A stretch of 64,000 nucleotides of DNA from Phoenix dactylifera (taxonomy: Eukaryota > Streptophyta > Magnoliopsida > Arecales > Arecaceae), in the NCBI RefSeq assembly GCF_009389715.1, contig NC_052404.1, positions 9,680,480 through 9,744,479 on the forward strand, written 5' to 3'. A program made the position numbers and the translations under genes. Positions 1 to 11,846 of this stretch are shown here, piece after piece. Each line of letters starts with the position of its first letter. Positions within the stretch are counted from its first letter, which is position 1. The notes below the pieces were generated by a model. That model saw nothing but the letters and a program-made list of their open reading frames with translations, was not told the DNA's origin and ran no database searches.

Positions 1-734
1 TTTTTTTTTTTTGAAAGATCACTAAAAGTACATGGTTGGTAATAATCGAATCATATGCCAAATTTTAATTAAATTCCTCGAGTCTCTAACTATCTTTTCA
101 CCTTATACTAAGAAAATGAGCTGAATTGGTACACATCACTGCCTCAGTAGAAATAGTCTATAGGAGCTCGCACCAAAATATCAATACTATACATAGGAGG
201 AGAAAGCATGACATGGGCATGGCATGATGGAGATTTGGCATTCGGCATCATGGCTATATGGTTTATATGACATGCATGGATGATAGAGTACAGAGGCAGA
301 AATCCTTGAGTTGATCCGCATTCACAGGGATCACGTATGACCATACGCCATATTATATGCTTTGTTTTGTTGACCTTTGCAGGTTGGGTGTGCTGGTGAA
401 TCTTTCCACACCAGACCAGCTATATAAAATCCAGACCAACCGGGGCCAATTCAATATACCTCTTAGAGTCTTACACTAACAACTATACTAATTATTGTTC
501 CTCGCATATTTCACTAATATGACACTCCAAAAATATTCTTTCTTAAGATACCTAACCCACAGAAGGATGCCCTAGATGCCCCCAAGTAGATTACTAGTTG
601 AAGAGTGACTTGAAGCCATTCTGAAATCTAAATTCAAGTCTAAAAGTTTACAGGGTTGGATTTGTATCTTGCTGAACTGATATATTAAGGAGTCGAGCAT
701 CGGTCAGAAATTAGGTATGTGATTTATTAATATT
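1..734. other. AT-rich intergenic DNA, no gene seen
   Basis: The window opens in a T-run. No conserved protein segment, RNA gene or clear repeat end was found on either strand. The short ORF on the minus strand near 144-344 has no recognisable domain. Confidence 0.5.
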
Positions 735-1697
735 CCATGCTCTCATACAATGTATAAATTTAATGCAAAAAATTGAAATACATACTATTTTGTTTTTTTT
801 TTATCTTTTCATCAACACAAGAGAAATTAAATGCAGATTTGCCAGCACCCTCTGGAGTCTGTGTGCCCCCCTCAAAATAAAATACTTTATGTGGCTGTGT
901 TGGAACAACAAGTTGAATGCTAGAGATGTAATTGGTATAAAGCTCCAGAAAAAATTAGGAAGCTATATTTTTTGCCAGCCTGCAACTGAAACTCTCGATC
1001 AACTTTTTGTTGATTGCCTGTTTTTTTGTACTATTTGAAAATCCTTATGCCTGCTTATGGGAGTTTTGCCATCTTTCAAATCTTTTGAAGAACTATGTGT
1101 GGGTTGGACCAGAAGGAACTTTCCAAGGACGTACTACTCATTGTGTGATGCTAATGCTTGTAGCTGCCATGAATTGGGACATCTGGAGAGAGAGGAATTC
1201 AAGAATTTTTCTGAACAAGCAGAAATCCATGACTACAATAGCCTCAGAGGGTCTCAGTTTGTTTAATAACTGGTCGATGCTTTGTAGTAACAAACAGCTA
1301 ACTGAACATGGCAGCTTGTGGCACAAAAATCAAAAAATTGGCTACTGTATTTTCTAATGTTTGAAATTCAGAAGACTAGAGTTGGATTCAGTTGAAGATT
1401 ATCTTTTAGAATGTCGAATTTCAAATGTGCTGTCTTCATAGAAGTTTTCTTCTCCATGTTTAAATAGAATTTTCACCTACCCTGTTGCTTTCTTTTTTGT
1501 CAGTCAGTATTGCAGTGTTATTTTGTCTCCTACTATCTTGTTATGGGTAAACTTCATCTACCCCTGTAATCAAAAGTTCTTTGCAACTGCCGCTGTAATT
1601 ACATCCTATATCTGAAAAGCTCTTTTCAATCTGCAATAAGGCGGGTGGTGTTCTTACCTCCCTTCTACACACACACACACAAAAAAAATAAAAATCT
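735..1697 (+). mobile_element. 5'-truncated non-LTR retrotransposon (LINE), 3' end
   Basis: Two overlapping reading frames encode the C-terminal part of a plant LINE ORF2. The frame at about 820-1030 gives a reverse-transcriptase zinc-binding segment (LWSLCAPLKIKYFMWLCWN, then a degenerate ETLDQLFVDC). The frame at 1007-1357 gives the usual tail around AAMNWDIWRERNSRIF. A frame change near 1010-1040 separates them, so the copy is dead. Endonuclease and RT core are absent, as expected for 5' truncation. The copy appears to finish in a CA-repeat and A-rich tail near 1665-1697. The 5' boundary is approximate and I found no target-site duplication. Confidence 0.75.
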
Positions 1698-2976
1698 TGA
1701 CTGAGTTAGTTTTCCTATTAGGTTTCAAACTCACTGAATGCAGTTTAGTGAATTTTAGCTTTGATCTATTGGATATACTATAACCAATTGTGTGATACTT
1801 GCAGAAAAATTATTTGAAGACATTTGCTTGTGACTCAAATTTATGTATTAGGCTTAAAGAAGAGAAAAAGATATACTACAGTGACTTCCATTAGTTGTGG
1901 GGGGAATACTTTGAGGAATAGTTATAAAGAGAATTGGAAAATGCTAGCTCTGGCAAAGGATGCGGCAATGGAGGAAAAAACATGGAGATCTAATTCATGA
2001 AGCTAACCCAGAATTACTGAGATATCATGATTTGTCTATGACAATAGTGTATTACAGAATATTTTTTGGAGAACAGTTTAGGCTGCTCATAACTAGTTGT
2101 GGATGGTGAGATGGGGCAATGGATTGAGTTCCCATGCTCCTGATGAATCACTTTCATCGCATGTGTACCGGATGCCATAAGGTGTAATTCATGGGAGACA
2201 TTGGATCCCACTTGGCACACCATAGCATATTTCTGCCTGCAAACTAAACCAGTTCCTTGCTTCACTTCTACATGCATGACCATAATTCAAATGATTTCTT
2301 GACATGACCTGAGAATCCACGACTGTCTACTACATTACAGAACTTACACAACTGACCCTATTTATTATTTTGAAAAAAGTTATTTAGGTGCACAAAACTT
2401 CTACTGCAATGTATGAAGCTTTAATTTCAGAGAGTCTTTCCATATTTTAAACCCATAAAAACAGTCATGATGAAGCAACCTTACCGTCGCATTAAGCCCT
2501 ACCCTCCACCCAAGTTATTATTCACATCTCATAAATTTTTGGCATGCTTTTGATTCTTCCTTGATGCCTTGAACTTTTCAAACAACACATAACCTCTATT
2601 GAAGTAGTTTTGAAACCTTCAAATTCTTGACTTGAGAGGAAGTTTCTTAAAAGATGAGGAGATGGCAGATGCTTATTGGACCGAGCCTTACTACCAAGCA
2701 CGACTTTCGCAACATACAAATGAGTTGACGATAGCATCATAGACGAAGTAACATGCACTAATTGGTGATTGGAAGTTTAGTCTGCACCTAGTATGAGCTT
2801 ACCTTAAGGACATTTTAGCAAAATACTCAGAAAATAACACATCCCAGAAGAGGGGTGCAACCTTATACCTTAGTTCGCATTGCAACCTTATCTTTATATC
2901 ATTGATTTTGAATGACACCACATACTTTTCATGCATGCGGACGATGAAGTGAACATGTCCAGTGCTATTTAACTTT
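1698..2976. other. Intergenic DNA, nothing recognised
   Basis: AT-rich sequence with only short ORFs (minus strand near 2014-2283 and 2522-2758) that show no domain, codon bias or splice context. I see no gene here. Confidence 0.45.
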
Positions 2977-3170
2977 AGGGCTTGTTTGGTTCATGACCGA
3001 AGTCAAAATCGAAATCAGAATAGATTGGAATCGAAATCGAAATAGCCATTCCTATTCCTCATGATATCAGAATGAAAATAAGACTCATTCTAATCAAACA
3101 GTTAGAATAGTAGTCACCTATTTTTTTTTATATCTGAGATTTTAACTTTTTTCAACCAAACAATTGCCCT
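2977..3170. mobile_element. Possible small hAT-like MITE
   Basis: The left end AGGGCTTGTTTGGTT and the right end, read on the other strand as AGGGCAATTGTTTGGTT, form an imperfect terminal inverted repeat typical of plant hAT-type MITEs. The interior has repeated AATCGAAAT-like motifs. No convincing 8-bp duplication flanks these ends; TTTAACTTT occurs at 2968-2976 and 3141-3149, which would imply a different right boundary. Boundaries are therefore uncertain. Confidence 0.35.
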
Positions 3171-3880
3171 GACGCAGTCACATTCTAGAACGCCAAAAAC
3201 AAAGCTAAGTTCTAAAATCTTCTCAGGAACGCATGGGATCATTTTGGCAAGAGTAGGTAACCAGTGGACTTCCGCAAGCCTAATTTCACCCGTCATACAA
3301 GCCTTCATCCGACCCGATACGTTGCGCGGAATGAGCCGTTGGGCTCTTTCTTTTTTGAATAAAACCAGATGAGAAGAATCTATCCTACGGTTTTATGCTC
3401 TTTTTTTTATGCATGCCGTGACAAACCCGTCAGCTTCTATTGAGGGTTTTTGCGGAAAGCGAGGGCAAGTGGATCCCACTTTTTTACTTTTTTATTTTTT
3501 TAAAATAACATACCGACACGCAAGCATACCAATTATATGTAATTCTATGCTAAATAAAACTATATGTATTAATTAAATCACGAGCACCAAAGATTGCTAA
3601 GTTATTCACTACGGATCTAGTAATTCTCTCCAATACGGTGTGTAATTTTTGAGACTATTAGTTGTTGTTGGGACCAACTTGTCAGAATTTGTTTATTATT
3701 GGGCGGATCAAAATGCTCCCTGTCCAAGACAGGAAAAGAGTTAGGCATGATTTTATTGATATTTTAATCGTTCATAAAGTAAAGTATATTTTTTTCTTTC
3801 ATCGTCTTTTTTAAAATAATCAAATTTATAACATAATATATTTACTTAATTAAATATATTTGCATGCCTTGAATGATGTT

Positions 3881-4036
3881 TCAATTGTCTTTTTTTTTTT
3901 TTTTTTTTTTTTGGAGCTATACTTGCAGTCGTAAATTCAAACCCATTTTACAACGAATTCTTGTACCCACAATTTTTCGATCCAAAATTTTGTGGATCCC
4001 GCATCTTGATGACTAATGAGACACAATTCAATTGAC
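3881..4036 (-). mobile_element. Short retroposon with poly-A tail (SINE-like)
   Basis: Read on the minus strand, about 115 bp of sequence ends in a run of about 22 A (plus-strand T-run at 3890-3912). Near-identical 9-bp repeats TCAATTG(T/A)C lie at 3881-3889 and 4028-4036, as expected for a target-site duplication. A GTTTGAATTT-like box lies upstream of the tail and may be a decayed Pol III B-box. The family is not identified. Confidence 0.4.
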
Positions 4037-5500
4037 CAAAGGCGAGTGGAAGAGAGAGAGAGGATAGAGATGGAAAAGAGAGCTGAAATGGAGACAAAGA
4101 GTAGTTTCCATTGATTATAAACATGGACCCCAACATCCTGAGAGCCGAGTGGAAGGAAGGGAGGGGAATATATTGTAGCTTAAGTCTTCTCTATTTTCTT
4201 CCAAAATGTAAAGAAATTTAGTCTTCTAAAATAAAATCAAGAGTTAATTTGTATAATTGATCACTAGGCTGAATAAAGTATGATATAGGTCATGAGATAA
4301 AGATAAAATATTTTATGTACAGGAGTATGACTCACATCCAAGCGTGTGACAACGCCAATTAATTGGATGCGAGTGGTAGTAATTCCTATGGCTCTATTGG
4401 TGGTTTCTAATATGTTGCTTTTATCAAAAATTTAAACAAGCTAGGCTAATGTAATGCGCATGGAGGAAAGCAGTAACAGTGTTTTCCTTCCAGAAGAAAG
4501 GGTTAGGTAACTTGTATTAGTCATTTGTCATTCCAAGATATTTATGTGAGACTTGGATGGTGATTGGAGGAGTGTTAATTAATTTCCACATCCATGGAGA
4601 TCGGACAATAAATGAATATAACGATGATGCAAGGATTCATGTTTGAATCCCTCAAGATGTGATATGATATTTATTCTGTAGTAGACCATCTGGTGTGAAA
4701 TGAAAGTGAAGGTGTCGTCCTTTTGAAATTCTCCCATGGAAATACTACAAAATTCTCAGGCAATTCTTTTTTTTTTTTTTTAAAGCAAAGCAAGAATAAG
4801 ATTTAGAACTGTAATTATTATCAAACTTGCTTAATTAAAATGCTCTCAACTCTAGAGCTATTCCAAATAAAAACACATAGTAAAAAATTATAATTACCCC
4901 AGGAAGAATAACTAACTCTATTCCATTTTTTTTCTGCAATGTCAATATTATTGCCTTGTGATATCATATTAGGCCATTGTGCCAATGAGTACATTGTACG
5001 TTAAGATCCTATCTGAAAACCTGATGCCATGTTAAGATTCTATATAAAATTTTGAGCATTTAGATAGATCGATCGGTGCAATAGTATATAAGAACCACAA
5101 GAGTCCTTAATCTATCCGATATGGGACTATTATTCCTTAACATATCCAAAGACGTAAAGAAAGTAGGGCAGCTTGCGTTATTTTCATCAAGGCAAAAGTT
5201 TAGAGAACGAGTTAGGTATATGTGACGTATGCACTAGAGACGATGAACATGGTTGGCATATGTTCTCATGCAAACTATCTTCTAGCTATTTAATTTTTTT
5301 TTCCCTTTTTTTAGAAATCTTCTTTTGCATAAGGAAAAAGAAAAAGGGCAGGGGGGCACTCGGGTTGCACATGTTGCGCATACAACCGGAAGTTTCAAGC
5401 TACTCCACCATGCACGCCCAACCTTCTCCTGAAAATGAAATAAGCCATTACCTGATTCGAACATTTCAAGCGCCTTCAACCCCTAAACATGCATCATTTT
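4037..5500. other. Intergenic DNA
   Basis: AT-rich, no gene recognised. Around 5085-5145 there is a TATATAAG box followed by a CCGATATGGGACTATTATTCC-like tract resembling promoter portions of plant LTRs. No partner repeat or ends were found, so it is not called as an element. Confidence 0.4.
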
Positions 5501-6073
5501 AACTAGCCCCAGTTAAGATTAATTGGATCAATTTAAATAAATTAATAAAGAATTAATATATGAACTTTGATACAAAACCAGACCAACACACTTATAACTA
5601 GATACTAAAAGGCACCTAATCTGGTCATTATACCACCAACCAATATGGTAAATATGCTTCCAAAAGTTCAAAGGACCTCGAAGAATGTCACAAATTAGGC
5701 TCCACAAAGCTCAAGAAAAGAAATCCCTCCCCATCTCATCTGGGTGCAGCTTTGGCCCCTACGCGGGTCGCGTCCATGGACCCGTACCCAACCCTCATAA
5801 ACGCTATTTTTAAGTTATCGTACGTTAACCTGCTGATACTTTGTCTCACAAAGTCTGCTTAATTTCCGGCCGGGACCAAGAATGTTATTGCTGCAAACGT
5901 AGTGGTTGTCCCTTAACTAGCCCCAGTTAAGATTAGTTGGCTAAAAAAAATCATAAACAAAGAATATATGAACTTTGACACAAAACCAAACCAACATATT
6001 TAAAACTAGATACTAAATGGCACATAATCTGGTCATTACACCACCAACCAATATGGTAAATATGCTTCCAAAA
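5501..6073. repeat. Local direct duplication of about 160 bp
   Basis: The segment 5501-5664, beginning AACTAGCCCCAGTTAAGATT and ending ATATGCTTCCAAAA, recurs with modest divergence at 5914-6073. About 250 bp of unrelated sequence separates the copies. No coding content and no obvious transposon ends; a segmental duplication or remnant of one repeat family. Confidence 0.75.
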
Positions 6074-6739
6074 CAAGGACAATTCACATTCCTATAAGTC
6101 AAAGAAAGTCATCAAACAGGGACCACAACAATCATGATTAAATCTCCATCCAAAAAGAGCTCCGTGCCCTTCTAATCTTGGTGTACATTGGGCTATATGG
6201 ATCAAATTATTTTATTAAATAAGTAACCCAATTCGAGCAGCAACAAGTTGAATCAAGTTAAATAGTTTTAAAGAGGTTGAATAATATTGCCGCTTCTGAA
6301 AGCAGTGGTTGTCAGATGTGATAGGTTCGAGGACTAGCCGCACCGGGCAAGTTCAAGTTGTGGAATTTTTTTCTGTGGTCCCGGACTCCAAATTCAATCA
6401 TTTGGGTGTCCTACTTAGAAAAAAAATGTTGTTGGTTTGCGCTGTGATGGACTCAAGAGTCTCGGTACCAGTTTCCATGCAGGATTTAAATCTTTGACAG
6501 CTTCGGGTGGTTATTCTCAAGAAAAAGGAGGATAAACAACCGCTCCAGTTGGCTTCTTGGTAGACCGCAAGGCTGGTTTTAATCCTTGACTTGATTGGAT
6601 GGGCTGGAATGGCTGGCCAAGGGGGACGGAACGACCCAAATATGTTAGGAAATTGTCATCTTTCTTTGAGAAAAAGATAGATAGCGATCAGCCATAAATA
6701 TATTACATGAATTTTTCAACATATGAATGTTCTTGACAT

Positions 6740-7330
6740 TAACATGCAAAGAAGAAAATTCCAAATTGCGAATCCCTCACTTCTCTCTTATATATTTGGG
6801 TGTAATGCTGATAACCTCCAAGAATTTTTGTCTAATTATAGAATAGGAACATGTCTCCTTCGAAGTTTTTGTCTAACACTTGTGCTGAGGAGCCGTTATC
6901 AAGCATTACACCTTCTCTACTTAACTCCTGAAAGGTAGACAACTAGGAGCGATCAAAATAAACATGCAAATTAGCTCCAGAATCAAGCAACCAATCACAA
7001 GAAGAATAGACACAGAATATTAAAGGGTTTGATTTTCTAACCTAAAGAAAGATCCAGAACCATCTTCAACCATGTTCGCTTGAGGTTTAGATAATCCTTT
7101 CTTCCAAGATTCAGTCTTTTTATGGTAGTAGTCCTTCGCCATATGATTGATCTGTCTGCACATGAAGCAGAAGGTCTCCTTCCTTTTTGGCTTCTCATTT
7201 GGATGGTTATGGATTTTAGGAGGTTTAGAGGAAAAAAATTCCAAATTGTGAATCCCTCACATATTTGGGTGTAATGCTTGATAACCTTCAAGAATTTTTG
7301 TCTAATTATAGAATAGGAACATGTCTCCCT
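6740..7330 (-). mobile_element. Copia-type LTR retrotransposon fossil (gag/protease region)
   Basis: On the minus strand a CFMCRQINHMAKDYYHKK-type zinc-knuckle segment (about 7110-7180) precedes, in element order, a protease-like LDSGANLHV segment (about 6960-7000). This is the gag-to-protease order of Ty1/copia elements. A direct repeat of about 100 bp flanks the region (6754-6860 and 7228-7330). No LTRs, integrase or reverse transcriptase are seen, so this is an old, broken fragment with several breaks. Confidence 0.65.
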
Positions 7331-8490
7331 TAATGAATTCCAATGTTTTACAAAATTGTATAGCGGAAAGAATGCCTTAAGATTAAACTTCCGAAATTAC
7401 CGGTTGCATTTGGCCATAGGAAGTGGCTACAAGCTAGCTAAGTGACAGGCTATGACGATCTATTTTATGAGTACATGCTAAAGCAATAATTTTTATGCCA
7501 CTTGGGCTGTGGAGTGAATCCCAGTATCATCGCATGAGTCACAGTCATTCCATGCACTGATTTGCTTCCAATGCCTGTGTGTGCACTGAGCGTAACTTCA
7601 AGATCAGGTATTTGTGAGCTAAAAAGGCATTACTTGAGTTGATATAGTAGGGATGTTTTTATCAAGGAAGAGCAGAGAATAACGTTCAACAAACTCTCTG
7701 AGCCGTGAGATTATTCTTTGTTCAGGTGGCCTAACATTGTAAAACTAACTGCTTTTAGCCTGTTATAATAAGTGGAGGATGAGTATTCTACGTTGAAAAA
7801 TAATGGAACTGATAAGTTGCATGTAATTAGCCAACATGACGAGAGGTGTGGAGAAAAAATGCTGCGAGATTATTTTTGGGCAAGTTAGATTAATTCCGTG
7901 ATTCTCGACGAGAGAGTGACATCTATCTTCAGGTCTCGGTCTCGCCGACAGCTCGCATCAAAGAGTCAGCAACGTGATCTCACAGAGTTCCTACTTCCCA
8001 CCGCTCCTCCACCTCACCCTTCTCTCTCTCATAGCCATACATGCATGCATGCGCATGTGTTGATGTTGCCAAGGCTTACATGTATGCGTATGTATGGGTG
8101 CATGGTGTTCCAACTCCATGCGCGCATAAGCAATTAGCTTCCGCGTGTGAACATCCCAATATCAACACATGCCCACTCATGCATAGGCTATACATAGAAT
8201 GGGGGGAGAGAGAGAGAGAAAGAGTTGTCTCTGAGCGTTAGGATTAGGGTTTTTGGAGGTTCTTCCTTGTTTCTCTCTCTCCAGATGTCAGCTAAGATGA
8301 TATGATGGCGAATTGATGATCTAACCCATCTCGCTTGCTTGATGGGATCACCATCGATCGGTGGGCCAATCCAGTCTCAGGTGTTCCTTGGATTCTAGAG
8401 GAAGTGATCGGGCAATTGGAGATGGTTAGAGCTACCTCTTGGTTTATCTTGCTAATTTCATCCTTGAGTGAGAACTAAGGAGTAGGAAGT
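7331..8490 (+). promoter_or_regulatory. Upstream region and leader of the GARP gene
   Basis: No gene is recognised in 7331-8160. The later part looks like a plant leader: a GA-rich microsatellite at 8204-8223, a telo-box-like GGATTAGGGTTTTTGG near 8241-8257, then CT-rich tracts before the start codon at 8491. Transcription start and TATA box could not be fixed. Two short overlapping ORFs (7898-8241) are treated as leader or chance ORFs. Confidence 0.4.
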
Positions 8491-10041
8491 ATGATGGCAA
8501 AGAAATTTTCTGAGAAATCTACTGACAAAGAAGAAGATGAGGAGGATGGTGATGAAAACCCAAGACATGGAGGAAGCTCGAGCAATAGCACGACTGATGA
8601 AAGCAAGAAGAAGGGGAGCTCAGGATCCGTACGGCAATACATCCGATCGAAGAATCCTAGGTTACGATGGACACCGGATCTCCATCGTTGCTTTGTTCAT
8701 GCTGTCGAGAGGCTCGGTGGCCAAGATCGTGAGTTGATCATGATACTTTCTGATGCGCAATAAGATATGGATTCTTACCGATTTTCTATTTTAAGATTTC
8801 ATCAATCTGTTCGTCTTCTTCTTCACTCTTGAGGTGCAGGAGCAACGCCTAAGTCAGTTCTCCGGTCGATGAACATCAAGGGCCTTAGCATCGCTCATAT
8901 CAAGAGTCACTTACAAGTAATTTCTTCAACTAATCTGATATTACTATTCATATATGTTAAATTTCCTATTTCCTTCTCTTTATAATGGTGAAATTTGTTT
9001 GATGTCAGATGTATAGGAGCAAAAAGATTGATGAATCCGGTCAAGGTAAGCTAATTCTCGATGGAAGGCACTATAAGAAAGCTCAAAATAGGATTTATTA
9101 TTTCTTCATGGATGATATATACATAGTTTAAGGCTCACCTTTAAAATTGCAGTTACAGATGATTTTTTTTTTTTTTGCTAAAACGGAAGTATCATGCAGT
9201 TACAAATGATTCGAAGAACATGGTTGAAGACAGGGAGCGGTACGCAGACAGCTTTAACCATCTTCCCATGTTACGTGACTTTCATCAAAGACCTCATACC
9301 TGTTCAAGGTTTATTTAGTTCATTAGATTACAACCATCCTTCATTAATTGTTATAGAAACATGCTCAACTTAAGCAATCCCATGACATACTATATATCCT
9401 TATTCCTAACCAGATATGACTCTTCTTTGAATGGTCATGGGTATTGGGATACCATGAGTCTGGGGCTTCACAGTTCAGCTGCAGAGATGATCTTCAGAGG
9501 TCATCAAGGTGTGAATGTGATGGGCATTCGGGATATCCATATGGGCAGTTTTACTCGAAACGATCGAGCTAGCAGCGAGGGCGGAACATTTGAAGATTTC
9601 CATCAGCTATATGATCATAAAATTGGAAGACACCAGTTCAGACCAAGAGGAGTAGAACCCTACTCCATATCCCAGTTGCATGAAAGAGGAATCCAGCAGG
9701 CTGGTCGATTTAGCAAGACCTGCACCCAAGAGATTGAACAGCAAAGAACGACACCATCACCGAGCCTGGGAGGGCAACGCATGATGAGATGGAGATACGA
9801 CGATCACGGGCCGGATCTGGATCTATCGCTTAACATCGCATCGAGGCATGAGAAGAGGAAAAGAGATTGGGAGGCTGAGGAGGCAGACAATAGTTTATCC
9901 CTCGCCTTGATCTCTCCTTTCTCAAAACAGGAAGGATGTTCCAGAGATGCCGAGAGAGCCTCAAAGCTAATCAGTTTGAAAGAGAGAGACTACAGTGGGG
10001 AGCATGCAAGAGGGACAAGTACTCTAGATCTGACTATATGA
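8491..10041 (+). CDS. GARP/G2-like MYB-type transcription factor (SHLQMYR class), 5 exons
   Basis: A nuclear DNA-binding regulator. Exons inferred from GT/AG sites and phase: 8491-8728, 8840-8916, 9009-9045, 9200-9308, 9414-10041; they sum to 1089 nt, 362 residues plus stop. The single GARP/Myb-like domain (about 52-112) reads PRLRWTPDLHRCFVHAVERL, then ATPKSVL and NIKGLSIAHIKSHLQMYRSKK; the SHLQMY motif marks the G2-like class. The long C-terminal exon is rich in polar residues and carries DLDLSLN, an EAR-type LxLxL repression motif, and ends in LDLTI. By family knowledge such proteins act as transcriptional repressors in development; the target is unknown. The exon 4 acceptor lies in a duplicated sequence created by a small insertion in intron 3. 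The domain call is firm; the exact orthologue is not assigned. Confidence 0.9.
9149..9210 (-). mobile_element. Micro-retroposon insertion with 15-bp target duplication in intron 3 of the GARP gene
   Basis: GCAGTTACAGATGAT (9149-9163) and GCAGTTACAAATGAT (9196-9210) flank a 32-bp insert of 13 T followed by GCTAAAACGGAAGTATCAT. On the minus strand this is a short piece ending TTTTAGC plus poly-A, as left by extreme 5' truncation of a SINE or LINE. The duplication copies the AG acceptor of exon 4. Use of the upstream copy would soon reach a stop (VTDDFFFFC then stop); the downstream copy keeps the frame. Confidence 0.7.
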
Positions 10042-11287
10042 GTTGAATGTAGTGAGATCTTGTGGTACTTGTCCGAAGGAAGGTTGGAAGATAGCCCACA
10101 CGCACTAGTTGCTACTCTTTTAGTTTGTATTGTACTCACTACGTAGGTTTTGGAGCCCAATAGGATTCTTCAGAGACTTCCATATAAGCTTTTCCAAGTT
10201 CCAAACGAAGGCCAAGCTCAAAGAGACCTTGGAAAAAATTGGTGATCAGGAGCACGTGGTCTGACCTGCGTGCCTTTTTCGTCGTGGAATTCAATGATGG
10301 CGTATGAAGTTGGAACGAGCGGATGCCGTTGACGAGATTCCTACACCGACTTTCGACTTACCCCTGCCTATCTGCCGAGCTTCCTGCCATTGATTTCGAT
10401 GGCCAATGGCACTGTTGTAAGAATAGTCTACTGTACTAATAAATAATTATAGTGAACTTTCCTCTCTTTTTTTTTGTTTTTATTTAACAAGATTTAGGGA
10501 CCACTTAGGACTCTCATATGCTTTATTTTCCTGCTATTTCATTTATACTAGGTCATGTCTTGCATTAGTACGTATACTTTCCTTGTTTGATGGTAACCAT
10601 ACAGCTCTTTTAAAACTTCTTTTTCCTTTAAACATGTAAACAAAAGCGGTCACTCTTATCATTAAGTTGTTTTTTATTAAGAAAACCAAAATTAATTTGT
10701 TGCGATAGTTTTGATATATTTGGTTAATCATAAAAAAGTGGTATATCCTATAGTGACTTAAGTTTAGTTGAGAATCTATTTTCTAAAAAAGTTGTATAAA
10801 ATACCTATCATACATTTAATAAAGAGGAAGACTTTATACATGGGTTTTGATATCTTAAGGGTACTTTTAGAGAAAAAGAAAGGACTCCAATTGCCAACCA
10901 TTGGAAAAGTAGCTTTTTCGTACGTGTCCTCCATGATTTTTTTTCATAGAACATGAGAATCTTATTTTATAGAAATGCCACTTTTTTCATTTTTCTTTTT
11001 TGAAAACTCCAACAAAATAAAGGTGTTTTTTGTTTGTTTTTCAATTAACCACACTCACCCCATTCTTTTCATGCATGAATTGAGTCCTAAGATTGTGTGA
11101 GACGATAAAATAATATATTAATATTTGTAAATGATTTGAAATAATTAAAAGCATGTGCCTCCAATGTGGCGCCAAACCAATGTCAAATTATACCAGATAA
11201 TTGGTATGGTTGATCGTATTTTAGATTCTAAAACCTGCCAATAGATCTCGGCAATAAGATAAATTTGCCGTTCAAACAATTTTTTTT
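10042..11287. other. 3' flank of GARP gene and AT-rich DNA with a MITE-like stretch
   Basis: 10042 to about 10450 probably holds the GARP 3' UTR, with an AATAAATAA stretch near 10438. About 10620-11020 is AT-rich and resembles 46830-47160 in the window: both contain a GTATAAAATA(C/T)CTAT-like motif, then a GGGTA(C/T)TTTTA-like motif within a TTTGGTTAATCA-type context. This suggests two old copies of one non-autonomous DNA element. Ends are not resolved. No gene is seen. Confidence 0.4.
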
Positions 11288-11846
11288 GGAGAAATTACTT
11301 CCGCACCCTCCAAAAGACTCCACTATAACCGTAAATCCCAGTTGACTAGTTTCATAACAACTGGTCCAGCACATTTTCAACTATTTTTTTATGAGACGAA
11401 AGTACCCCTCCCTCATAAGTACCCGGTTTCTTCTTCCCAAACCGAAACTCACCTTCTTCTTCCCTCATTACGCCTTCCTATCCCCCGCCACGGCTGACGT
11501 CCACTCCCCCGTCCACCGCCTCGATGCTCTCCAATCCGCCGCCGCACTCATCTTCCTCCTCCTCGCCGCCGCCACCACCCTCCTCCCGCGCCCCCACTCC
11601 CAACCTTCTCTTCCTCCTCGCTTCGCTCGCCTTTGCCCTCCTCTCCGCAGCCTCCGCCCACTCGACCGCCGCCTACTAGATCTCCGACCTCCAGGCCAAG
11701 TGCGACTCCCTCTCCGCCGCCGCCTCCCTTGCCCTCGCCATCCACGCGCGCTTCTTCCCCACCATTGCCGCCCGCAAGAGGATCCGGAGGAGAAAAGGTC
11801 TCGGTCGCGCTCCACCGGCCACGTCGTCAAGCCACCGCCGGCCTCA

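Noticed and set aside
5020-5150. Possible solo LTR (TATATAAG box, GATATGGGACTATTATTCC tract)
   Set aside because: No TG...CA ends, no flanking duplication and no second copy in the window.
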